Below, piece by piece: positions 41,969 through 51,051 of a stretch of DNA of 64,000 nt (its first letter is position 1; every line of letters begins with the position of its first letter). The DNA is from Jaminaea rosea (lineage: Eukaryota; Basidiomycota; Exobasidiomycetes; Microstromatales). The stretch spans positions 248,001 through 312,000 of the forward strand of contig NW_020289991.1 in NCBI RefSeq assembly GCF_003144245.1. Direction: 5' to 3'. The notes beneath the pieces are model-generated. The model was not told the DNA's origin, ran no database searches, and saw only the letters and a list, made by a program, of their open reading frames with translations. The translations under genes and the position numbers were made by a program.

Positions 41969-42866
41969 ATGACTGACGGTGGCGTAATAGCCGGTGAGCC
42001 GTGTTGGCGATGAGAGACAAGAGTTGTGATGGAGTAGCAGCGGTGCTACAGGGATTGCAAGGCCTTGATAGCAAGTGGCTGACCTCTCTTCAGTGCTTCG
42101 CCAGACTGAGGTGTGAGGAGGATGAGAATGAGACAGGAAGATGACGCTGGTTTGCCACTGCTTCGAGATAGCGACGAGGCGACCAAGCGTCGTCACGAAG
42201 AGGCGATGATTGGGCTTCGAGCGATGAGAAGTCGGAGGCGGAGGCTTGAGGTGAAGAGACGTTTGAAGGCTCGGAAAAGCTTTCCCTCGACTCGCACCTG
42301 CTCTTCTTGACGGCAGTCCGCCGGAGACTGCGTAAATCGGAGGGGAGCGTGCGTGGACGGGAGTCGGCTCGGCTCTCCCTCGCTCCCTCGCTGGTCCCCA
42401 GATCGTCCCGATGCTCACAGACGTCAAGGACGAAGAGGGCGAGGAACTTGACGAGTTGTTTGCTGAGCTTCACCGCGATGCGTGAGTTTTGGTGATGGAG
42501 CAAGGATCGTGAGGACAGCCATCTAATCGTTCACTCAGCAAAGATTGTCAATTGGCAGCAGGGTCTGTCTCTCGCGCAGCGGGGCTGAACTACGACTCGA
42601 CTCCGCTTCGTCTGCGTCTGGCGAAGTCAGGTCAACGCAGCCAGCGTTGTGGTAGCCGCCAACTCTCGCAGCATTCCCGCAGTCATTTCTCACATTCATC
42701 GACGAGCCTGATCGAGGAGGACGTCCGCGACGTGTTGCGCAACGACGAAGCCCGCGCATCCGGCCTACCTTCGATGCTGCCTTTGCTCGTCAGCTCCAGT
42801 GAAGCTACCACCGCCAAGGCCGGATTAGTGGTGCATAGAGAGCAGCACGGAGGTATCTTCACTTGA
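41969..42866 (+). CDS. Hypothetical spliced gene
   Basis: Three downstream exons are well supported by phase: up to 42348 (read FEGSEKLSLDSHLLFLTAV), 42402-42481 (VPMLTDVKDEEGEELDELF) and 42539-42866 (ending SLIEEDVRDVLRNDEA...HGGIFT and stop). The upstream boundary is less sure: the ATG at 41969 with a GTGAGC donor joins in phase to an acceptor near 42250, giving a product of about 176 residues, but that intron is long (about 257 bp) and lacks a good pyrimidine tract. The protein is acidic in the middle and Ser/Arg-rich later, with no known motif. A SNARE- or adaptor-like helix cannot be excluded. The complementary strand also has a long frame, but its splicing logic is worse. Confidence 0.42.
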
Positions 42867-42869
42867 TGA

Positions 42870-42909
42870 GGCAGGCAGGCAGGCGAGCAAGCAGGTAGGC
42901 AGGCAGGCA
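42870..42909. repeat. GCAG tetranucleotide repeat
   Basis: An imperfect (GCAG)n tract, with GCGA and GCAA variants, immediately follows the stop of the preceding gene in a 174-bp tail-to-tail gap. Confidence 0.8.
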
Positions 42910-43040
42910 TCCATCCACATCGACAAGGCAAGGGCGGCTGCGTTGGAAGCCTTCAGCGGCTGGATATATCGAGAAGAGTATCATGGGGAGCACAGAGATC
43001 AGGGCGTAAAAGGTAAGGGACCTGATGCCACTACTCTACT

Positions 43041-43757
43041 CTAGAGCAGCGACTTGACAGCCTCTCCATCGTAAGGGCAAACATCACCCGCATCCTTGGC
43101 CACCTTGACCCACCTGACCTTGCCCTCCCTGTCGACGGCGAATCCACCCGAGTTCTGCCATCTCCACGAACCTGCGCCCGTCGTGGTATTTACGATGCCC
43201 TCATTGTTCTTGAGGTCTGTCAGCTCCTTGAGCGTCGAGCGTGAGAAGAGGCCTCCCCAACCAAGGGTGCCCACGCCAAAGGACGAGTAGAGAGTGCGTT
43301 GCGGGTCCGCGATTAGGATGGCATGGGGCAGGGAGGTGGCGCCACTGCGAGTGGTGCTCGAGGGGGTCAGCGATGTCTGTGAGACAGCTCACTCGGGCTC
43401 TTGCTCGCAGACTTACCCAATTCTCTCCCACCACTTCTTCGTCTCCTCCTCATCGCTATGCTGCACGACGACGATTTGCACCTCTCCTTGCCCGCCATAC
43501 TGCTTGTCGACTTGGCCGAGCAGCTTGATCTCCTTCTCTGCAAAGGGACAACCGCAATGACGCACAAAGGCGACGAGCGTGCCCTTGCTGGGAGTGGCAA
43601 AGTTGATGTCTTGACCGCTGGAGCCGCCTTGGACGATCTTGATGTCCGACGAGGACGGGAAGGCGGGCGCTGCTTCGCCCACGGATGGAAGGGAAGCCGT
43701 CTGAGGAGAGGAGCGTGGCAGTAGAGACTGGATGTCGTGAGGCAGGTAGGAGGTCAT
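43041..43757 (-). CDS. Peroxiredoxin-like protein (AhpC/TSA, PRXL2 type)
   Basis: Two exons, 43757-43417 and 43344-43041, give 214 residues. The thioredoxin fold shows ATPSKGTLVAFVRHCGCPFAEKE, in which Cys68 or Cys70 is the candidate reactive residue, then VQIVVVQHSDEEETKKWWERIGG across the splice and LPHAILIADPQRTLYSSFGVGTLGW. Related proteins usually carry CPxC; here the second Cys is Ala while an extra Cys lies two residues upstream, so the redox pair would be C-x-C. The C-terminal block GSWRWQNSGGFAVDREGKVRW is typical of the fungal group. Likely a cytosolic peroxide- or thiol-handling enzyme; substrate unknown. The ATG at 43757 follows a hydrophobic in-frame leader that I consider untranslated. 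Confidence 0.8.
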
Positions 43758-44378
43758 CGTGGCCGAACTTGATTTGAAGTGAGGAAAGGAGGGCCGAGGG
43801 AGCAGAAGGAGGTACAACAGTAGGTAGGTTGGTAGGAGAATTTGAATGTGGAGGCCGACCAGCACGAGCGGAGCATTTCATCCCAGCCTCCGAACCCCGC
43901 CTGCGAGCTCTACCATACGTGTTCCTCCTTTATTGAAGCAGATGAGGCCGCATCGACTCGATAGTCACACAGAGGGAGATCGAATTGATCGTCTTTCGCC
44001 GAGCGCCAGTAGCCAATTGTCGTGAGCTTGCTCTCTGTGGCGCTGACTGCAGACGAGCAACCCCTTCCGCAGCTAGAAGCAGTCGCAGTTGGCATAGCGA
44101 TATAAAACTTAAGAACAATGAGAGCCCTTGCTCCACCAGCAGGCGATGAACGCATCGCTGTCATTGCCTGCACCAAAAGTGAAGACAGCTTTGCCGTCGA
44201 GTGATGATCTTGAACTCATGTGCTGAATGGCGAGGGCCCGTGCAGGGCCTCTCAGTCCGGTCAACGGGAGGAGCGCCGAGTCCTTCGTCTTCTCGTTGCT
44301 CCTCATCGTGCAGCCGTCGGTCAACTTCATATCTGCTGTCTCCTCTTCAGCGCTGACGAGGGAGCGCAGCTGCCCAGC
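43758..44378. promoter_or_regulatory. Divergent region, peroxiredoxin-like / CDC43
   Basis: 621 bp between head-to-head genes. A TATAAAA string near 44102-44108 lies about 270 bp before the CDC43 ATG; its direction of use is unclear. No gene is supported. Confidence 0.35.
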
Positions 44379-45751
44379 ATGGCAGATGACGTTGTCTCCT
44401 CAAGCGACTCCTCACCTCAATCCTCTCGCCTCGTTCTGGAAGCTAAGAAGCATGCCTCGTTCTTCCTCCGTCACCTCCGCCTCCTTCCACGCCCGTACAC
44501 CTCAGCAGATACACAGCGAATGACCATGGCCTTCTTCTGCCTATCTGCGCTCGATCTACTTGGCGTTGTGGAGGACAAGATTATATCAGAAGAGCGCGAG
44601 GGGTATAGAGAATGGATCTGGAGGTTGCAGGCTGGTGAGTACGTGGGCTGCGATACGATGAATGGCATTGGTCGCTGACGATGCGCATATGCTTGCGCGA
44701 TGTAGACTCTGGTGGCTTTGTTGGATCGCCGGCGATATCTCGAGGAGAGAAGGGCAATCTCGCAATGACATATACCGCACTGCTCAACTTAGGCATCTTG
44801 AGGGACGACTTTGCGCGGTTGGACAGGGAGGGAATCAAGGCTCTCCTGAGGGAAACGCAGCAGCTCGATGGCAGGTGAGCCCCTCTCCCCGCTCAAAGGC
44901 CATGGCCACACCTGCTCATCCTACTTCCCTCCTTTGACTGCCAGCTTCGCCTCATGTCCTGGCTCACTCGAGCGTGATCCACGCTTCGTCTACTGCGCCT
45001 TTGCCATCTGTACGATGGTCGACGATTGGTCAGGTGTCGATGTAGATCGAGCACTCGACTACCTCGACTCGTGTCGCTCCTACGATGGAGTTTTTGCGCA
45101 AGGAGCAAGACAGGAATCTCACGGTGAGTGAGCAAGAGGTCGCAGCGACGCATAGCAGCTCACACGTGCCGTACTCGCAGGCGGATCGACTTATTGCGCC
45201 GTCGCCGCCTACTCAATGGCGGGTGCACTGAAAGCCCGCTTCTCGCAGCGCGATCGAAGGCAACTTGCCTCCTGGCTCATGGCGAGGCAGAGCGAGGAAG
45301 GGACGGGTGAAGGCGGTGGCTTCAATGGAAGGATCAACAAGCCCCAGGATAGCTGCTACTCCTTCTGGTGTGGGGCTGCGCTGGCCGTGAGTAATCTAGT
45401 GGTCGCCCCGGACCATCCGATATCATCCATTGATCCTCCTGCTCGCATTCGCAGATCCTCTCTCGCCACGACCTGATCGACCGCAAGAGCAACGTCGTCC
45501 ACCTTCTCTCCCTGCAGACGGCCGTGGGGGGCATACCCAAGACAGAAGATGACCATCCGGACGCCATGCATTCGTACCTTTCCCTCGCTGCCCTTGCCAT
45601 CCATAGAGAAGGCCAAGACGAAGGAGAGGATGGCAGAGATGACTGGCGCACCCGCTGCGGGTTGAGGGATGGGCTGGCGCAGGACCTCGACCCATGCCTC
45701 AATGTCGGGACAGAGACGGTCAAGTGGATCCGCAGTTGCTTATCAAGATAG
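44379..45751 (+). CDS. CDC43: Geranylgeranyltransferase type I beta subunit
   Basis: Catalytic subunit that, with the shared alpha subunit Ram2, attaches geranylgeranyl to CaaL proteins such as Rho1 and Cdc42. Five exons, 44379-44634, 44706-44874, 44945-45123, 45181-45386 and 45455-45751, give 368 residues, normal length. The alpha-alpha barrel repeats appear as DSGGFVGSP, YDGVFAQGARQESHGGSTYC, GGGFNGRINKPQDSCYSFWC and AMHSYLSLAAL. The zinc ligands are visible: Asp and Cys in QDSCYSFWC and His in DAMHSYL. The N-terminal KKHASFFLRHL block and the type-I pattern GRINKPQDSCYSFW separate it from farnesyltransferase beta. Introns are 57-71 bp. The in-frame extension upstream of 44379 is not conserved. 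Confidence 0.93.
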
Positions 45752-46336
45752 CGCGGTGCTGTCTTCACTGTAGTATAGCCAATAGCATAGCATCGAATAA
45801 CTTTGACGTCTTCATCACACCACCATCATCTGCGTATCTCTTTCAACGGTGGCGTGGATGTGAGCCTTCCTCTGCTTCGGCCGCTGTCGGGTCGGCACAC
45901 CTGTCCTTTCACAGCCCGCCCGACGCACTATCATAAGCAGGGGGGCAGAGCGGGCGGGCGGGCGGGCGCGACGCATTTGCTGAAACGGCCACTCCCGTTT
46001 CTTGTGTTTCGCGCCGGCTCACCGACGAAGACCGGAAGTAGGGTGTGCGGGCGTCTAGGCGGGCGTTGAGGCGGTCAAGCGGCTGATGATTATCGTGAGC
46101 CTCACTGGACGACGGCTCAACTTGAGCCGTTAGACTGCGAGGTTCGTCGTGGCAATGCCATCTGCCACGAGTTGCTATCTTTTCTCCCTCTTTCCAATCA
46201 AATAGATCTTCCCCCGCATTTACCCCATCGAGCGATCTTGCCTCCTTACCAAGCACCACCGATAGACGAGGTCAAACACTAGACAGCATCAGTATCACCA
46301 CTACCCTACCGCCACCAGCACCTTTCAGCTATCAGT
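45752..46336. other. Intergenic region, CDC43 3' end and CCP promoter
   Basis: 585 bp between two plus-strand genes, ending in a pyrimidine-rich leader before the peroxidase ATG. A short GGGC/GGCG run near 45944-45970. No TATA box. Confidence 0.35.
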
Positions 46337-47532
46337 ATGGCCGCGCAACCCACGCAGCTCACGGGTGACTTCGATGCCGTGCGTCGCGACATCGAAGCCA
46401 TCCTCAAGATGAAGGATTATGATGACGGGTCGATCGGACCAGTGTGAGTTGCTCCGAGCTCGAGCCCGCCATCCCATCACCTTTGTCCAACTCACATCCG
46501 TCCCCTCCCCCGCACACGCAGCCTTGTCCGCCTAGCCTGGCACGCATCAGGCACCTACGACGCCAAGACGAACACGGGTGGCTCAGTAGGCGCAGGCATG
46601 CGCTACGAAGCAGAGGGCGGTGATCCGGCCAATGCTGGTCTGCAGCACGCCCGCATCTTCCTCGAGCCCATCAAGGAGAAGCACCCATGGATCACCTACT
46701 CGGACCTCTGGACCCTTGGTGGCGTTGTAGCCATCAAGGCAATGGGTGGACCTTTGATTCCGTGGAAGCCGGGAAGGTCGGACTTCTCGGATGACTCGTA
46801 CATCCCTCCCAGGGGAAGATTGCCGGATGGAGCGCAGGCTGCGGACCATTTGAGGCACGTCTTCTACAGGATGGGCTTCAACGATCAGGAGATTGTCGCC
46901 TTGAGCGGGGCGCATAACCTTGGCAGGTGCCATCCTGACAGGTCAGGCTTCAAGGGCCCTTGGGTGTGAGTACGAGCTGCGGCGGATGCTAGCCTTCTTG
47001 ACGTCCAGCTACTGATCCACCCTCTTGCTGCCTCCCGCCCGCACACAGCGTCTCGCCGATCCGCTTCTCGAACCAATACTACAAGCTGCTTCTCAAGCTG
47101 AACTGGAAGAAGAAGGATCTTCCGCGAGACTCAGCAGACAAGGGCGCCTCATGGCAGTGGGTCGCCACACCTCCCGGCGGCGACGACGAGGACGAGGAGC
47201 TCATGATGCTGCCTACGGATCACTCCCTCATCGAGGACCCATCGTTCCGCGAGTGGGTCGAGAAGTACGCAGAAGATGCCAAGCTCTTCCACGAGCACTT
47301 CTCTGCCGTCTTTGCCAAGCTGATCGAGTTGGGTGTCTACAGAGATGAGGACGGGATCGCGCGATTCCACCACTTGGAGAAGGCGGCTAAGGATGCGAAG
47401 CAGGGTGGATACGACTCGGCGCCCAAGAAGTCGGACAGGCCAGGTGCTCCTGGACAGGTTGGCGATGGTGTCGCGAGTGGCGCGGCCAAGGAGAATGAGA
47501 AGGGCGTCATGCACGCTAAGGCCAAGCTCTAA
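46337..47532 (+). CDS. Cytochrome c peroxidase-type class I haem peroxidase
   Basis: Reduces hydrogen peroxide using cytochrome c. Three exons, 46337-46443, 46522-46965 and 47049-47532, give 344 residues. The distal site is [12 protein letters not shown] (Arg, Trp, His). The proximal His lies in [38 protein letters not shown], the tryptophan region ASWQW and [16 protein letters not shown] follow as in yeast Ccp1. Unlike yeast Ccp1 it starts directly ([19 protein letters not shown]) without a mitochondrial presequence, so it resembles the cytosolic fungal subfamily. A hydrophilic C-terminal extension of about 40 residues (Lys/Gly/Ala-rich) is extra compared with yeast. All catalytic residues are present. 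Confidence 0.92.
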
Positions 47533-48209
47533 GCGGTACGAGGATGATGATGGAGAGGGGAAAGAAGAGGAGGAGGATCAAGAGGAATAGCAAGTCGCCG
47601 ACTGCACTACGAGTCGACTTCTCAATAGGACTCGGAGCTCGACTGCCGAGGGCTTCTTGGCTTGTTTGCCTCCCCTCGGCTCGTGCCGCCCTCCTTCCCT
47701 CGCATCGCTCTCCATCTCGACGTCCCCACCTTTCTCCCATTTGTCACATGACCTAGCCTCTCGTCTCTAGCGGCACTTTTCCAGCCTCTCGATTGCACAC
47801 ACAGTTTTATTTGTCTCGCGATTCCAGGTCGATATTATTCTCGTCTCATAGAACCCTTTCAATCATAGAGCTCGTCTCAGAATTGAAATGGATGACGATC
47901 TCCTTTAGGAGTGAAGATTGAAAGCAAACTGCTCGCGCACATCTTGGCGCGGGGCCCCGCCGTGTCCCTCCCCGCACGCTCGAGATTGGGGGCTGCTCGC
48001 GATGCAATCTGTCCAGTCACTCGTCGAAGCAGCAAGGTGATCTCGTGGAGCTGCTTGAGCGCTGAATGCCGATCTCAGTCTTCTACCACAGCTGAAGGGA
48101 GAGGAATTGGATCATCGTATTATCATTCGAGGAGAATAGTGTTTGTGAGGGCTAGTCAAAGGCGGAATACCACGTCAGCACGGCTGTATCTGGTCTTGTA
48201 TGAAGTGCA
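47533..48209. other. Tail-to-tail intergenic region
   Basis: 677 bp between the stops of the peroxidase and the third pepsin-like gene. It presumably holds 3' UTRs. No open frame with coding character. Confidence 0.4.
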
Positions 48210-49702
48210 TCACGCTTCGACGCCAATCTCAAGCGTCTCTGCATCGTATGAAACGCTCGCAGCCCTGAAGAGAGGCCAGCCAAGGATAGACTCCCCCTCC
48301 GGGCTACCCCTAAGCGCAGCGGTGCACCTTCCCGTCTTGCTGTCCTTGAATACGCCACTAGTGCCCGGCACCTTGACCACCCCTCCCCCGAAGCTGATCT
48401 CCATGGGAAAGCCACGAGCACAGTCTACTTCTGCCTCGAGCACGTTGCTGCCCCGCCAAGGCACGGTACGTGTCTTGAGGTTGGCTTGCTGGAAGAATTG
48501 CTCGGCGACCTTGAGCGGCACGTACACAAAGGGGCTACCCGTGTCGACGGTGGCGATAGGGATGGCCATCCCGTTCAGCTTGACGCCCGCAGCAGCCCAT
48601 TGATCACTGTACGCCGTCCTGATCTTGAAGCCAGCCGGCTTGCGACCGATCGTGACGAACCCACCCGAGCTGAGACCAGGAGCGAGGCGGACAGTCATGA
48701 CCTGTCTGCCACTGGGGAGGGAGCCTGCAAAGCCTTTCAAGACCTTGTTGACCCTGGTGCTGTATCCTGCCGGATTGGAGTCGGCCGTGAAGCCCACTAC
48801 CCCATCGGCGCCGAACTGAGCGATGCTTCCACCGTTGAGCGAAGGGACGGGCGCGGAGGAGGAACCGACGGCCACGTTGTTGGCCGTGGCGCCGCCAAGG
48901 CTGACCGAGTCGAGAAAGATGGTGTCGGTCACAACGGAGCCGTCTTGCTGCTTGACAGTGTCCTTGAACTTGGTGGGGCGGCCGCCTGCGTAGCGAGCTT
49001 CAGGGGTGAAGACGGTCTGAGGATAGCCTGGGTGGACGGGACAAGATTGAGATCAGCTGAGCTGGCTCATGCAGAAAAATACCTTGCCCGCTACTCACTG
49101 GGTACGATCAACATGACATGCTCCCTGTTGCCGACCCTGACGCGAGCCGTAGGCGCAAACAAGGCGGCATCGGCGTCGAGATTGTCTCGCTTCTCGACGT
49201 TCTCGGAGCCATCACCGTGACCGACGTCGAAGCGGGGCAGAGTGATGGGCATTGCTTCAGCGCGCACCTCTTCGTCTTCGGAGCGGGCTTCAGCGACGAG
49301 AGGCGTAGCGGCAGCCATAGGTGCTCCTCGACTGCTGAGCTCACCGCGACTGGTCAGCTCGCGAGCTTGAAAGGCGGGCGTAGCGGCGGCCTGAGGAGAT
49401 CCACGGGTGCTGAGATCACGAGCCGTCACGGCTCGAGAGCTGAGCTCGCCCCTGCTGCTCAGATCGCGGACGTGGTAGGCAGGAGTGGGGACGGCAGGGG
49501 CGCCTCTAGTGCTCAACTCGCCCCTCATGGTCAGCTCGCCCCGAGCAGTCACTTCGGCCCTGCTGCTAAGCTCGGCCCGGGCAGTCACTTCGGCCCTGCT
49601 CGTGAGCTCACGTCCGGCGTACAGGTGAGCTCCATCAACTGAGGGTGCAGTGGACCCCATGAAGAGGGCGAAGGCAAGAATGAGAAACTTGGAGGTGAGC
49701 AT
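48210..49702 (-). CDS. Secreted pepsin-like (A1) protein, dispersed paralogue 3, half-altered active site
   Basis: Two exons, 49702-49099 and 49027-48210, give 473 residues. A signal peptide (MLTSKFLILAFALFMGSTAP) is followed by a repeat-rich pro-region at 31-126 built from about a dozen six-residue units of the form E-L-S/T-S-R-G/A, then a KR site at 171-172. The N-lobe catalytic triplet is VPS (in MLIVPSYPQTVF) instead of DTG, while the C-lobe keeps DTGS at about 363 (IATVDTGSPFVYVP). The C-lobe end (SILGWPLFRAASVSYD) is pepsin-like. Its only intron sits in the codon after the N-lobe triplet's first two residues, in the same phase as intron 1 of the 22.8-26.2 kb pair, supporting common descent. 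One catalytic Asp cannot give a normal monomeric aspartic protease. Confidence 0.8.
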
Positions 49703-50094
49703 CGTAGTGGTGGACCTAGGTGGTGTGTGTTGGGGGCTCCGGGGATTGGGATGGAAGGGCGAGGGAAGAGCGAAAGGTGAGGGCCCAGCATTATAAGGAC
49801 CTTCAGATGAATGCTCTGGGCGACGAGGTCGAGGGCAGGGGTAGAGGGCGGATGAGAATACCGAACGACGAGGAAGGAATGGGGACGGTATTGGGGGCCG
49901 CCATCGGATTGAGAATGACGGCTTCACAGACTCGTGGGCTTAGGCTGACACGGCTCTGCACGGGCCGTACCGTCGAAGAGGGGCTGAAGGCACGCGGGGC
50001 GCGCGGATGGTATCGAGTACGAGGAGGCGTACCGTCGTCGGTCAGAAATGGCCTCGGCCGGTCATTGTGTCATTCTCATGCCGCTTCAAGCCCT
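49703..50094. other. Intergenic region upstream of pepsin-like paralogue 3
   Basis: 392 bp between same-strand genes, with a pyrimidine-rich leader on the sense strand. No motif recognised. Confidence 0.35.
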
Positions 50095-50748
50095 TTACCT
50101 CCAAGACCAAGCCTCCTCATCCCACCCCTCAACCAGTGCCTTGTCCTCCTTGTACACACGCCCGAAGTTGGAAAATCCGTCCCGGAGAACGAGAATCGTC
50201 TGCCCGCCATTCTCGCTGCGTCGTGCTGTCGGGCGAGGGCCGCCTGTCTCTTCGTCCTCGGGTTGGAGAAGGGCACGGCCCCCTTGTCCCTCATCTTCGC
50301 CCGTCGTTGTGGCAGGCGAAAGGGGCTTGATGACTCCTGCATCCAGAGCAGCTCGGCGAGTCTCTGAGTAGATGCGCGCTGATTTGGGACCTCGTTGTTG
50401 CGAGAGGGAGCAGTGGAAGATGACAGTGGGGACTGCGAGCGTAGAGAGGTGAAGCGGGTGAGCGAGCTGGACGTGTGCGCCCTTCGGGAGCGAGCGAGAG
50501 AGGCATTCACCATCCTTGAGCTCTTTCTCGACAAGTTGGTGCACCTTCTGATCGAAGGTCGTGCTGGGTACGTTCAAGGCGCCGACGATGTTGCCACCTT
50601 CGAAGTCATCATCTCGCACATCGATGATGGCAATGTCTCGGCGCTTAGTGGGCGTGACAGCTGCCGACGAGGAAGAGGCTGCGCCATTCTTGAGGGCTGA
50701 TGCCAGCGCTGAAGCGGTCACATATCGGTATGGAGGAACAAATGACAT
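50095..50748 (-). CDS. Rhodanese-fold CDC25/Ych1-type phosphatase
   Basis: A single rhodanese domain. The start MSFVPPYRYVTASALASAL (ATG 50748) leads into DIAIIDVRDDDFEGGNIVGALNVPS, and the active loop is HCSLSQQRGPKSA: Cys-x5-Arg, the CDC25/arsenate-reductase-type seven-residue loop rather than the six of sulfurtransferases. The C-terminus ends in QTILVLRDGFSNFGRVYKED and a Trp-rich tail. S. cerevisiae Ych1 and S. pombe Ibp1 are likely relatives. An intron at 50433-50510 (GTGAAT...CAG, 78 bp, a multiple of three, no stop) is supported because splicing yields KDVPTVIFHCSLSQQRG, matching the family; the spliced product is 191 residues, the unspliced one 217. Confidence 0.86.
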   Translation of the reverse strand: MSFVPPYRYVTASALASALKNGAASSSSAAVTPTKRRDIAIIDVRDDDFEGGNIVGALNVPSTTFDQKVHQLVEKELKDGECLSRSLPKGAHVQLAHPLHLSTLAVPTVIFHCSLSQQRGPKSARIYSETRRAALDAGVIKPLSPATTTGEDEGQGGRALLQPEDEETGGPRPTARRSENGGQTILVLRDGFSNFGRVYKEDKALVEGWDEEAWSWR

Positions 50749-51051
50749 GCTGAGCCGGGCAAGGGAGCCACTATTGGAACGTCTTTTGGATGCGATTTGG
50801 ACGGAAGAAAGGAACAAAAAGACGCAGCTGCTCCACTTCTCGCCCTGTCCGCTCTCCACGTGAAGACGGTCGACGCGATCTGGCGTCGCAGGGAGAGCAA
50901 CACTTCGCTTGGCTCTGGGCGGCGGCGGCAGCGGCGTGAAGCGGCGCCCCGCTGCCTTGGTCGAGTGAACTTCTCGCTCGTCATTCGTTGATCCCCGCTC
51001 TCGACCCTTCTTCTTCCGTATCATCCATCACGATCCTCAGTCAGCTCGCCG
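50749..51051. promoter_or_regulatory. Divergent region, rhodanese phosphatase / GBD-FH3 protein
   Basis: 303 bp between head-to-head genes. No TATA or CCAAT element recognised. Confidence 0.35.

Noticed and set aside
49118-49642. 174-codon plus-strand repetitive frame
   Set aside because: It is the complement of the hexapeptide repeats of pepsin-like paralogue 3; the sense reading has a signal peptide and spliced continuation.
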